A stretch of 64,000 bases of DNA from Catellatospora coxensis (lineage in GTDB: Bacteria; Actinomycetota; Actinomycetes; Mycobacteriales; Micromonosporaceae): NCBI RefSeq assembly GCF_016862635.1, contig NZ_BONI01000009.1, positions 96,771-160,770 of the forward strand, given 5' to 3'. Below the pieces are notes generated by a model. The model worked only from the letters and a program-made list of their open reading frames with translations, was not told the DNA's origin and did not search any database. This document shows, one piece after another, positions 55,824 through 64,000 of the stretch (position 1 is the first letter of the stretch; every line of letters starts with the position of its first letter). Made by a program: the position numbers and the translations under genes.

Positions 55824-58800
55824 CTACAGCTCGAACTCGGTGTCGATGATGTCGAGCAGCCGGTCCAGCGGAACCGTCTGCAGATCGTGCTCGGAGTCCG
55901 CCCCCGCGGTCGACACGGCGGTGCCGCGCAGGCCGACCAGCATCCGCTCCAGCCGCTGCGCGACCGGTGCGGCGGCGTCCGCGTCGCGGGCCAGCGCCGC
56001 CAGCCCCGCCTCCAGGCGGGCCAGCTCCTGCTCGAACGAGCCCGAAGCGGTGGCGCCCGCCGAGGGCAGCTCGGCCGACAGGTAACCGGCCACGGCGCCC
56101 GCGGTCGGGTAGTCGAACACCAGCGTGGCGGGCAGGCGCAGCCCGGCGGCCGAACCGAGCCGGTTGCGCAGCTCGACCGCGGCCAGGGAGTCGAACCCCA
56201 GCTCGGTGAAGGGCCGGTCGGGGTCGATCGCGTCCCGGCCGCTGTGCCCGAGCACGGCGGCGATCTCGGCGCGGACCAGATCGGACAGCAGCCGGTCGCG
56301 CTGCTCGGCGTCCAGCCCGGCGAGCCGCTGCGCCAGCGGCACGGCCGGGGCGGCGGACGCCTGGGCGCGGACCCGTACCAGGCCGCGCAGCACCCCGGGC
56401 AGGCCGCCGCCGAGGGCCCGCAGCGCGGCGGTGTCGAAGCGCACCGGCGCGAGCAGGCTGTCGTCGCGGACCACGGCGGCGTCGAACAGGGCCATGCCCT
56501 CGTCCTCGCTCATCGGCACGACGCCGCCACGGGCGACCCGCCTGCGGTCGGCCTCGTCGAGCTGGGCGATCATGCCGCCCTCCTGCGCCCACAGGCCCCA
56601 GGCCAGCGAGACGCCGGGCAGCCCGGCGGCGCGGCGCTGCGCGGCGAGCGCGTTGAGGAACGCGTTGCCGGCCGCGTAGTTGGCCTGCCCCGGCGGCCCG
56701 AGCAGGCCGGACACCGAGGAGTAGAGGACGAACGCCGCCAGCTCCCGGTCCCGGGTCAGCTCGTGCAGGTGCCAGGCGGCGTCGGTCTTCGGCCGCAGCA
56801 CGCCGTCGACCTGCTCCGGCGTCATCGCGGTGAGCATGCTGTCGTCGAGCACACCCGCGGTGTGCAGGACGGCGGTCAGCGGCCGGTCGGCCGGCACGGC
56901 CGCGATGAGCCGCGCGACCTGGTCGCGGTCGGACACGTCGCAGGCCGTGATCTCCACCTCGGCTCCCTGGCGGGTGAGCTCGTCGCGCAGCTCGCCGGCG
57001 CCGGGGGCCGCCGGGCCGCGCCTGCTGACCAGCAGCAGCCGCCGGACCCCGTGCCGGGTGACGAGGTGCCGGGCGAGCAGCGCGCCCAGTCCGCCGGTCG
57101 CGCCCGTGACCAGCACGGTGCCTGCCGGATCCCAGCCGAGCGCGGCCGGTTCGCGGCGCGGGGCGGCGGCCAGGCGCGGGGTGAGCACCCTGCCCTCGCG
57201 TACGGCGAGGTCGGTCTCGCCGGAGCCGAGCGCGACCGGCAGCGCCGCTGCCGAACGGCCGTCCCCGTCCAGGTCGACGACGGCGAAGCGGCCGGGGTTC
57301 TCGGTCGCGGCCGACAGCAGCAGCCCGCGCGCGGCGGCGTACGGCAGGTCGGTCGCGACGTCGTCGCCCGCCGCGACGGCCCCGCGGGTCAGCAGGACCA
57401 GGCGGGAGTCGGCGAAACGGGGTTCGCGCAGCCAGCGCTGGGCCAGGTCGAGCACCTCGTGGGCGGCCGCGCGGGCCTGCTCGGCGACGTCTGCCGCCGG
57501 GTCCGCCGCCACGGGCACGAGCACGTGCGCGGGCACCGGCGTGCCGGCGTCGGCCAGTTCGGACAGTCCGCTGTAGCGCGTGCCCGGGAGTGCCGCCGCG
57601 AACTCGGCGTCGCCGAGCACCGCCCAGTCCGCCACGGTCTGCGCCGGGGGCGCCTCGGTCCAGTCGACGCGATACAGCGCGTCGTGCGGCGTGGCGGCGA
57701 GCGCCTCGGCCGGGAACGGGCGGGACAGCATCGACTCGACCGAGACCACGGGGGTGCCGTACTCGTCGGTCAGCTCCAGGCGCACCGTGTCGAGGCCCGC
57801 CTCCGCACGGTGCCGGGTCAGGCGGCCGCGCAGGGCGGTCACGCCGGGCCGGTGCAGCGTCACGCCGTTCCAGGAGAACGGCAGGCCGGGCGTGGTCGAC
57901 TCGGCGGTCACCCCCGGCAGCAGCGCGTGCAGGGCCGCGTCGAGCAGCGCCGGGTGCACCATGCACCGGGCCGCCGCGGCCCGCTGCGCCTCGGGGAGTT
58001 CGACCTCGACGTACAGCTCGCGGTCGCGCTGCCAGACCCGGCGCATGCCCTGGAAAGCCGGGCCGTACCGGTAGCCCTGCCCGGCCAGGTCGTCGTAGAC
58101 GCCGGAGACGTCCAGCTCGGTGACCTCCGGTGGCGGCCACGCCGCGCCGGCCGCCTCGGGCACGGCGGGAGTCTCGGTGAGCACCCCGGCGGCGTGCTGC
58201 GACCAGGCCGCGTCCGGGTCGCCGTCCGGCCGCGAGTGGATCTCGACGGTACGCCGCCCCTTGTCGTCGCGTTCGGACACGGTGACCTGCACCCGCACCC
58301 CGCCGCTGGACGGCAGCGCCAGCGGCGCGACCAGGGTCAGCTCCTCGATGCGCGGGCAGCCCGCCTCCCGGGCGGCCCGCAGCGCCAGCTCGACGAACGC
58401 GGTGCCCGGCAGCAGCACGGCGCCCATCACCGCGTGGTCGTTCAGCCACGGCTGGGTCGCGGGCGACAGCCTGCCGGCGAGCACCAGACCACCGCCCGCG
58501 AGCTCGACCGTCGCGCCGAGCAGCGGGTGGTCGGCGTCGCCGAGCCCGATCGCCGCCGCGTCGCCCGCACCCGCCGGCGCGGTGAGCCAGTAGCTCTCGT
58601 GCTGGAACGCGTACGTGGGCAGCGGCGCCCGCCGCCCCCGGCCCCGCAGCACGGCGACCCAGTCGACGGCCGCCGCGCCGCGCACGAAGACCTCGCCCAG
58701 CGCGGTCAGCAGGCTGTGCTCCTCCGCCCGGTCCCGCCGCAGCAGCGGCACCGCGACCGCGTCGGTCACGGAGTCGGCGGCCATCGCGGTCAGCACCGCA

Positions 58801-61800
58801 TCCGGCCCCACCTCCAGCAGCGTGGAAGCACCCTGCCGCTCCAGCTCCACCACCGCATCGGCGAACAGCACCGGACGCCGCACATGGTCGACCCAGTAAC
58901 CCGGACGGGACAACTCGCTGGCACCCACCAGCCCACCGGTCACCGTGGACACGAACGCGATCCTCGGCGGCTCGAACCGCAACCCCGACACCACCTTCGC
59001 GAACTCTTCGAGCATCGGCTCCATCAACGGCGAATGGAACGCATGACTGACCGACAACCGGCGACCATTCACACCCAACGCCGCCACGACAGCGTCCACG
59101 GCCTGCTCATCACCCGAGATCACCACCGAGGCCGGACCGTTCACCGCCGCGATACCGGCCCGGCCCGAGAACGGCTCCACCAGCCCGTCCAGCGCAGCCG
59201 TGACCTGTTCCCGCGAAGCACGCACCGCGACCATCGACCCACCGGCAGGCAGCGCCTGCATCAACCGGCCCCGCGCAGCCACCAGCGTCGCCGCATCCGC
59301 CAGTGACAGCACCCCGGCCACATGCGCCGCCGCGATCTCACCGATCGAATGCCCCGCCACGAAGTCGGGCGTCACACCCAACGACCCCGCGAGACGGAAC
59401 AGCGCCACCTCCACCGCGAACAATGCGGGCTGCGTCAGACCGGTCTGGTCCAGACCGTCCCCGGACGCGATCGCGTCCCGCAGCGACCGGCCCAACAGCG
59501 GATCCAGGACAGCGCACACCTCGTCGAACGCGCCCGCATACACCGGGAAAGCCTCGTAAAGACCTAAGCCCATGCCGGCCCGCTGCGCACCCTGACCCGT
59601 GAACAGCAGCGCCAGAGCACCCTTGCCGACGGCGCCACCGGCGGTGCCGTCCGCGACCGCTCGCAGGCCGGGCAGTAGCTCGTCACGATCCCCGCCGACG
59701 ACCACCGCACGGTGCTCGAACACGGTCCGGGAGGTCAGCGAGAGTGCCACGTCAGCGATTTTGTGGTCCCCGACCGCCGTGAGCAGGCGTGCCGCCTGGT
59801 CCCGCAGCGCCGCTCCGGTCCGTCCGGACACGACCCACGGCACCGGTCGGCTGTCGGACGTGGGCGGCTGCGGCGGTGCGGCGGGTGCGGGCTGCTCCAG
59901 GATCACGTGGGCGTTGGTGCCGCTCACGCCGAACGACGACACCGCCGCCCGGCGGGGCGCACCGGCATCAGGCCACGGGCGGGCGGCGCGCAGCAGCTCC
60001 ACGGTGCCGCCGGACCAGTCGATGTGCGGTGACACCTCGTCGACATGCAGGGTCCGCGGCAGCATCCCGTGCCGCATCGCCATGATCATCTTGATGACGC
60101 CGGCCGCACCTGCCGCGTGCTGGGTGTGGCCGAGGTTCGACTTCACCGACCCGAGCAGCAGCGGCCGGTCGGCAGGCCGTTCCCGCCCGTACGTCGCCAG
60201 GATCGCCTCCGCCTCGATCGGGTCGCCGAGCCTGGTGCCGGTGCCGTGCGCCTCGACGGCGTCCACGTCCGCCGGGGACAGCCCCGCCGAGGCGAGCGCC
60301 TGCCGGATCACGCGCTGCTGTGACGGGCCGTTCGGGGCCATCAGCCCGTTGGACGCGCCGTCCTGGTTGACGGCGGAACCCCGCAGCACGGCGAGGATCT
60401 CGTGACCACGGGCGCGAGCGTCGGACTCGCGTTCGAGCAGCAGCATCGCCACGCCCTCGGCCCAGCCGGTGCCGTCGGCCGCGGCCGAGAACGCCTTGCA
60501 GCGCCCGTCCGGGGCCAGCCCGCGCTGGCGGCTGAACTCGACGAACAACGTCGGCGTGGACATCACCAGCGCGCCGCCGGCCAGCGCCATGTCGCATTCG
60601 CCGTTGCGCAGCGCCTGCGCGGCCAGATGCATCGCCACCAGCGACGACGAGCAGGCCGTGTCCAGGGTGATCGCGGGACCGGTCAGGCCCAGGTGGTACG
60701 CGATCCGCCCGGAGGCGACGCTGTTCGCGCTGCCGGACAGCAGCTGGCCTTCGAAGCCGGGCACCCGGGCCAGGATCGTGGCGTGGTCCTGGCTGCTGAC
60801 GCCGACGAACACGCCGGTCTGGCCGCCCCGGGCCGCCTGCGGGTCGACCCCGGCGCTCTCGAAGCTCTCCCAGGCGGTCTCCAGCAGCAGCCGCTGCTGG
60901 GGGTCCATGCTCAGCGCCTCGCGCGGCGAGATGCCGAACAGGCCCGCGTCGAACCGGTCGATGCCGGTGACGAAGCCGCCCTGCCGGGTGTAGCTCTTGC
61001 CGGCCGCGTCCGGGTCGGGGTCGTACACGGCCTCGACGTCCCAGCCGCGGTCGGCGGGGAAGTCGCCCACCGCGTCCCCGCCGCGCGCGACCAGTTCCCA
61101 CAGCTGCTCGGGGCTCTCGACGCCGCCGGGCAGGCGGCAGGCCATGCCGGTGATGACGATGGGGTCGTCGTCCGCCACGGCCGTGACCACGACCGGTGTC
61201 GCCGTCGCAGCCGCGCCGCCCAGTTCGGTGTCCAGCAGGTCCGCGATGGCCTGCGGCGACGGGTAGTCGAAGATCAGCGCGGCGGGCAGCCGCAGCCCGG
61301 TGACCGCGTTGAGCTGGTTGCGCAGCTCGACGGCGGTCAGCGAGTCGAACCCGACGTCCCTGAACGCCTTGCCCGCATCGACCGTGTCGGCACCGGCATG
61401 CCCGAGCACCGCGGCGACCTGGCCGCGTACCAGGTCGAGCAGGACCTTGGCGCGGTCGGTCGCGGACAGGCCCGCCAGCCGCTCACGCAGCGCGACCGAG
61501 CCGCCCTGCCCACGACCGGCGGCGGTGCGCCGCGAGGTGCGGCGCACCAGGCCGGTCAGCAGCACGGGCAGGTCGCTCATGGCACGCAGCGCGGACAGCT
61601 CCAGCCGCATCGGCAGCACGGCGGCGTGCCCCTCGGCGAGCACGGTGTCGAACAGCCACAGGCCCTCCTCCTCGCGCAGCGGCGACATGCCGGCGCGGGC
61701 GATCCGGGCGAGGTCGTTGCCGGACAGGTCCGCGGTGATGCCGCCGTCCTGCGCCCACAGGCCCCAGGCGATCGAGGCCGCGGGCAGGCCGGCGGCGCGA

Positions 61801-64000
61801 CGCCCCAGCGCCAGCGCATCCAGGTAGGCGTTGGCGGCGGCGTAGTTGGCCTGCCCGGGGCCGCCGAACACGCCCGCCGACGACGAGTACAGGACGAACC
61901 GGTCGAGGTCGGCGTCGCGGGTGAGGTCGTGCAGGTGCCACGCGCCGTCGACCTTCGGCCGCAGCACCCGGTCGAGCTGCTCGGCGGTCATGCCCGCGGC
62001 CACGGCGTCGTCGAGCACGCCCGCGGTGTGCACGACGGCCCGCAGCGGGACCGCCGGGTCGATGCCGGCCAGCAGCTGCGCGAGGGCGTCGCGATCGGCG
62101 CTGTCGCAGGCCGCCACGGTGACCTGCGCGCCGAGCGTGATCAGGTCGGCGCGCAGCTGCTCCGCGCCGGGCGCGTCGAGGCCGCGGCGGCTGGTGAGCA
62201 GCAGGTGGCGTACCCCGTGCGCGGTGACCAGATGCCGGGCCAGCAGCGCGCCGAGCCCGCCGGTCGCCCCGGTGATCAGGACCGTGCCGTCGGCCGGCCA
62301 GGTGGCGGGTGACGCCGCCGGCTCGGACTCGACCCGGACCAGCCGCCCGGCCAGCACCTGCCCGTCGCGCAGGACGAGCTGAGGTTCACCGGTGGCCAGC
62401 GCCGCGGCGAGGTCGCCGTCGCCGTCCACCAGGACGAACCGGCCCGGGTTCTCGGTCTGTGCGGTGCGCAGCAGGCCGAGCGCCGCCGCCATGGCCGGGT
62501 CCGGAGTCTGGCCGACCGCGTCCCGGGTACGCACCACGAGCCGCGAGTCCGCGTGACGGTCGTCGCCGAGCCAGCGCTGCACCAGGTCGAGCGCCTGCCG
62601 GACGGCTTCGTGCACGCGCTCGGGTTCCGGTCCGTCCGCGGGCGAGGCCAGTTCGGTCAGCACCGTGGCGGGCACCGGGCCGGTGGCGGGAACGTCCGCG
62701 AGTTCAGTCCACTCGGCACGGGTCGCGTCGGCGTGCACCGGCACCCAGTCCAGCCGGTAGAGATGGTCGTGGAGGGTCCTGCCCGCGCCGCGCAGCGCGT
62801 CGGCCGACACCTGCCGGGACAGCAGCGAGTCCACCGTGGCGACCGGTGCGCCGGTCTCGTCGAAGGCGTCCAGGGCCACCGTGTCCGGGCCGGACAGCGT
62901 CAGCCGGACCCGCAGCGCCGCCGCGCCGCCCTGGTGCACGGTCACGCCGGACCAGGAGAACGGCAGCCCGCCGGGCAGGTCGCCGCCGGCCACCCCGCGC
63001 AGCAGCGGGTGCAGCGCCGCGTCGAGCAGCGCCGGGTGCAGCACGAACCGGGCCGCGTCGGGGCGTACCGCCTCGGGCAGCGCGACCTCGGCGTAGACGG
63101 TCGCGCCGTCGCGGTATACGCGGCGCAGGCCCTGGAAGGCGGGCCCGTAGCCGTGGCCCTGCGTGACCAGCCGCTCGTAGAGGCCGTCGACCGGGATCTC
63201 CCGGGCGCCCGCGGGCGGCCAAACACCCAGGCCGGCGGGCGTCGTCGAGGCCGACCGGCCGAGCAGGCCGGCGGCGTGGCGGGTCCAGGGCCGGTCCTCG
63301 TCGGCGCGGGAGTGGATCGTCAGCTCGCGTAGCCCGTCCGGATCGGCCGCACCCACGACCACCTGCAGCTGCACCGCGTCGGCGCCGGTCAGCACGAGCG
63401 GCGTGGCCAGCGTCAGCTCGACGACGTGGGGGCAGGCGACCTGGTCACCGGCGCGGGTGGCCAGTTCCAGCAGGGCCGTGCCGGGAACCAGCACCGTGTC
63501 GAGGATGGCGTGGTCCGCCAGCCAGGGATGGGTCTGCGTGGAGACGCGGCCGGTCAGCACGACGGTGTCGCCCTCGGCGAGTTCGACGGTCGCGCCGAGC
63601 AGCGGGTGGCGGGCCGCGCCGAGACCGGCCGCGGCCACGTCACCGCTGCCCGCCGGGGGCAGCAGCCAGTACCGCTCGTGCTGGAAGGCGTAGGTGGGCA
63701 GGTCCACGGGGCGAGCGCCGCCGCCCTCGTACGCCGTGGCGAGCGCGACCGGCACGCCACGGGCGAGCAGGCGACCCAGCCCGGCCCACAGCGCCCGCGG
63801 CTCGGGCAGATCGCGGCGCAGCAGCGGCACCGCGACCGCGTCGGTCACGGAGTCGGCGGCCATCGCGGTCAGCACCGCATCCGGCCCCACCTCCAGCAGC
63901 ATGGAAGCACCCTGCCGCTCCAGCTCGACCACCGCATCGGCGAACAGCACCGGACGCCGCACATGGTCGACCCAGTAACCCGGCCGGGACAGCTCATCGG
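55824..64000 (-). CDS. Type I PKS (5' part outside window): AT-DH-KR-ACP, then KS-AT-DH-KR-ACP
   Basis: The frame is open to the right edge, so the start and at least one KS and most of an AT are missing; about 2724 residues are visible. Module x: AT end (64,000-63,800), DH (about 63,640-62,780; [12 protein letters not shown] keeps the His but has Asp for Gly), KR (about 62,290-61,790; [15 protein letters not shown]) and ACP (near 61,330). Module x+1: KS (about 61,180-59,920, Cys near 60,652), AT (about 59,640-58,750; GHSIGE, HAFH, malonyl), DH (about 58,560-57,660; [12 protein letters not shown] and HPALLDAAL intact), KR (about 57,120-56,600; VLDD) and ACP (near 56,180). A C-terminal docking region ends in DIIDTEFEL. 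Both modules should form a double bond. The AT of module x+1 has unusual wobble use and one TTA codon. Confidence 0.95.
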   Translation of the reverse strand, partial: DELSRPGYWVDHVRRPVLFADAVVELERQGASMLLEVGPDAVLTAMAADSVTDAVAVPLLRRDLPEPRALWAGLGRLLARGVPVALATAYEGGGARPVDLPTYAFQHERYWLLPPAGSGDVAAAGLGAARHPLLGATVELAEGDTVVLTGRVSTQTHPWLADHAILDTVLVPGTALLELATRAGDQVACPHVVELTLATPLVLTGADAVQLQVVVGAADPDGLRELTIHSRADEDRPWTRHAAGLLGRSASTTPAGLGVWPPAGAREIPVDGLYERLVTQGHGYGPAFQGLRRVYRDGATVYAEVALPEAVRPDAARFVLHPALLDAALHPLLRGVAGGDLPGGLPFSWSGVTVHQGGAAALRVRLTLSGPDTVALDAFDETGAPVATVDSLLSRQVSADALRGAGRTLHDHLYRLDWVPVHADATRAEWTELADVPATGPVPATVLTELASPADGPEPERVHEAVRQALDLVQRWLGDDRHADSRLVVRTRDAVGQTPDPAMAAALGLLRTAQTENPGRFVLVDGDGDLAAALATGEPQLVLRDGQVLAGRLVRVESEPAASPATWPADGTVLITGATGGLGALLARHLVTAHGVRHLLLTSRRGLDAPGAEQLRADLITLGAQVTVAACDSADRDALAQLLAGIDPAVPLRAVVHTAGVLDDAVAAGMTAEQLDRVLRPKVDGAWHLHDLTRDADLDRFVLYSSSAGVFGGPGQANYAAANAYLDALALGRRAAGLPAASIAWGLWAQDGGITADLSGNDLARIARAGMSPLREEEGLWLFDTVLAEGHAAVLPMRLELSALRAMSDLPVLLTGLVRRTSRRTAAGRGQGGSVALRERLAGLSATDRAKVLLDLVRGQVAAVLGHAGADTVDAGKAFRDVGFDSLTAVELRNQLNAVTGLRLPAALIFDYPSPQAIADLLDTELGGAAATATPVVVTAVADDDPIVITGMACRLPGGVESPEQLWELVARGGDAVGDFPADRGWDVEAVYDPDPDAAGKSYTRQGGFVTGIDRFDAGLFGISPREALSMDPQQRLLLETAWESFESAGVDPQAARGGQTGVFVGVSSQDHATILARVPGFEGQLLSGSANSVASGRIAYHLGLTGPAITLDTACSSSLVAMHLAAQALRNGECDMALAGGALVMSTPTLFVEFSRQRGLAPDGRCKAFSAAADGTGWAEGVAMLLLERESDARARGHEILAVLRGSAVNQDGASNGLMAPNGPSQQRVIRQALASAGLSPADVDAVEAHGTGTRLGDPIEAEAILATYGRERPADRPLLLGSVKSNLGHTQHAAGAAGVIKMIMAMRHGMLPRTLHVDEVSPHIDWSGGTVELLRAARPWPDAGAPRRAAVSSFGVSGTNAHVILEQPAPAAPPQPPTSDSRPVPWVVSGRTGAALRDQAARLLTAVGDHKIADVALSLTSRTVFEHRAVVVGGDRDELLPGLRAVADGTAGGAVGKGALALLFTGQGAQRAGMGLGLYEAFPVYAGAFDEVCAVLDPLLGRSLRDAIASGDGLDQTGLTQPALFAVEVALFRLAGSLGVTPDFVAGHSIGEIAAAHVAGVLSLADAATLVAARGRLMQALPAGGSMVAVRASREQVTAALDGLVEPFSGRAGIAAVNGPASVVISGDEQAVDAVVAALGVNGRRLSVSHAFHSPLMEPMLEEFAKVVSGLRFEPPRIAFVSTVTGGLVGASELSRPGYWVDHVRRPVLFADAVVELERQGASTLLEVGPDAVLTAMAADSVTDAVAVPLLRRDRAEEHSLLTALGEVFVRGAAAVDWVAVLRGRGRRAPLPTYAFQHESYWLTAPAGAGDAAAIGLGDADHPLLGATVELAGGGLVLAGRLSPATQPWLNDHAVMGAVLLPGTAFVELALRAAREAGCPRIEELTLVAPLALPSSGGVRVQVTVSERDDKGRRTVEIHSRPDGDPDAAWSQHAAGVLTETPAVPEAAGAAWPPPEVTELDVSGVYDDLAGQGYRYGPAFQGMRRVWQRDRELYVEVELPEAQRAAAARCMVHPALLDAALHALLPGVTAESTTPGLPFSWNGVTLHRPGVTALRGRLTRHRAEAGLDTVRLELTDEYGTPVVSVESMLSRPFPAEALAATPHDALYRVDWTEAPPAQTVADWAVLGDAEFAAALPGTRYSGLSELADAGTPVPAHVLVPVAADPAADVAEQARAAAHEVLDLAQRWLREPRFADSRLVLLTRGAVAAGDDVATDLPYAAARGLLLSAATENPGRFAVVDLDGDGRSAAALPVALGSGETDLAVREGRVLTPRLAAAPRREPAALGWDPAGTVLVTGATGGLGALLARHLVTRHGVRRLLLVSRRGPAAPGAGELRDELTRQGAEVEITACDVSDRDQVARLIAAVPADRPLTAVLHTAGVLDDSMLTAMTPEQVDGVLRPKTDAAWHLHELTRDRELAAFVLYSSVSGLLGPPGQANYAAGNAFLNALAAQRRAAGLPGVSLAWGLWAQEGGMIAQLDEADRRRVARGGVVPMSEDEGMALFDAAVVRDDSLLAPVRFDTAALRALGGGLPGVLRGLVRVRAQASAAPAVPLAQRLAGLDAEQRDRLLSDLVRAEIAAVLGHSGRDAIDPDRPFTELGFDSLAAVELRNRLGSAAGLRLPATLVFDYPTAGAVAGYLSAELPSAGATASGSFEQELARLEAGLAALARDADAAAPVAQRLERMLVGLRGTAVSTAGADSEHDLQTVPLDRLLDIIDTEFEL
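58741..58915. repeat. AT-end repeat, copy 1 (module x+1)
   Basis: This stretch matches 63,820-63,994 almost base for base (a handful of differences in about 175 bases), whereas the sequence left of 58,741 diverges at once. It codes for the C-terminal part of the AT domain and shares its unusual third-base use. Confidence 0.85.
59565..59567 (-). other. TTA leucine codon in the PKS AT domain
   Basis: On the minus strand the frame reads ATG-GGC-TTA-GGT-CTT-TAC (Met-Gly-Leu-Gly-Leu-Tyr), near the start of the AT domain of module x+1. TTA is very rare in such GC-rich genomes. In streptomycetes it would place the PKS under bldA control. Confidence 0.85.
63820..63994. repeat. AT-end repeat, copy 2 (module x)
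   Basis: Near-identical partner of 58,741-58,915. The similarity runs to the window edge, so the shared tract may be longer. Confidence 0.85.

Noticed and set aside
54951..59306. A 1451-codon open frame on the plus strand opposite the PKS genes
   Set aside because: It is an antisense shadow of GC-rich PKS coding sequence: Arg/Gly/Ala/Gln-rich translation, no domain, no ribosome site.

Overview
This 64 kb window is high-GC DNA with actinomycete-style genes: GTG/TTG starts, ATGA overlaps, G/C-ending codons, GGAGG-type ribosome sites and GC-rich hairpin terminators. The gene families fit a filamentous actinomycete, most plausibly Micromonosporaceae, although no rRNA or species marker is present to prove it. 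No tRNA, rRNA, insertion sequence, phage gene or CRISPR array was seen.

Left part (1-44 kb), mixed chromosomal genes. 1-3.9 kb is a sugar-use locus: the 3' part of a sugar-binding protein, a GH36 alpha-galactosidase and a ROK regulator. 5.1-10.1 kb holds a NarL-type sensor kinase/response regulator pair divergent from an FtsX-type ABC exporter, with a perfect palindrome between them. 10.2-19.3 kb carries a membrane-anchored L7/L12-like protein, an SDR, a secreted CE3-type esterase with a CBM2 under a CebR-like box, a cold-shock protein next to a fatty-acid desaturase, and assorted hydrolase, kinase-like and membrane proteins. 19.4-22.5 kb encodes an FHA-HTH protein, a receptor Ser/Thr kinase and a lipoprotein. 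24.2-28.8 kb is a c-di-GMP operon: GAF protein, GGDQF-EAL protein and membrane PAS-GGDEF cyclase. 28.9-38.5 kb encodes lipoproteins, a PQQ-like propeller protein, an LVIVD-repeat secreted protein, two VOC proteins, a DUF305 protein, an M23 peptidase and a DUF4132 protein.

Right part (38.6-64 kb), polyketide biosynthesis. A 4'-phosphopantetheinyl transferase is translationally coupled to a metallophosphoesterase. Then come an HxlR regulator divergent from an NmrA-like protein and a large LAL (LuxR) regulator. The biosynthetic operon runs leftward from beyond 64,000 to 44,135. It contains a type I PKS (5' end outside the window: AT-DH-KR-ACP then KS-AT-DH-KR-ACP), a second PKS (KS-AT-degenerate DH-KR-ACP), a third PKS (KS-AT-ACP-TE), a cytochrome P450, an NTF2-like protein and a type II thioesterase. 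It ends in a 15-bp-stem terminator directly after the thioesterase stop. All complete AT domains carry the HAFH malonyl signature. Co-linear reading predicts a chain tail of two conjugated double bonds, one hydroxyl and one beta-keto group before release, followed by P450 oxidation.

The most notable observations are: a block of relaxed codon usage with a rare TTA codon inside one AT domain, near-identical at its edge to the AT of the preceding module; a TTA codon at codon 4 of the ROK regulator, which also lacks the family zinc motif; a pThr-recognition domain fused to a DNA-binding domain beside a receptor kinase; a three-gene c-di-GMP unit; and several clean operator palindromes.
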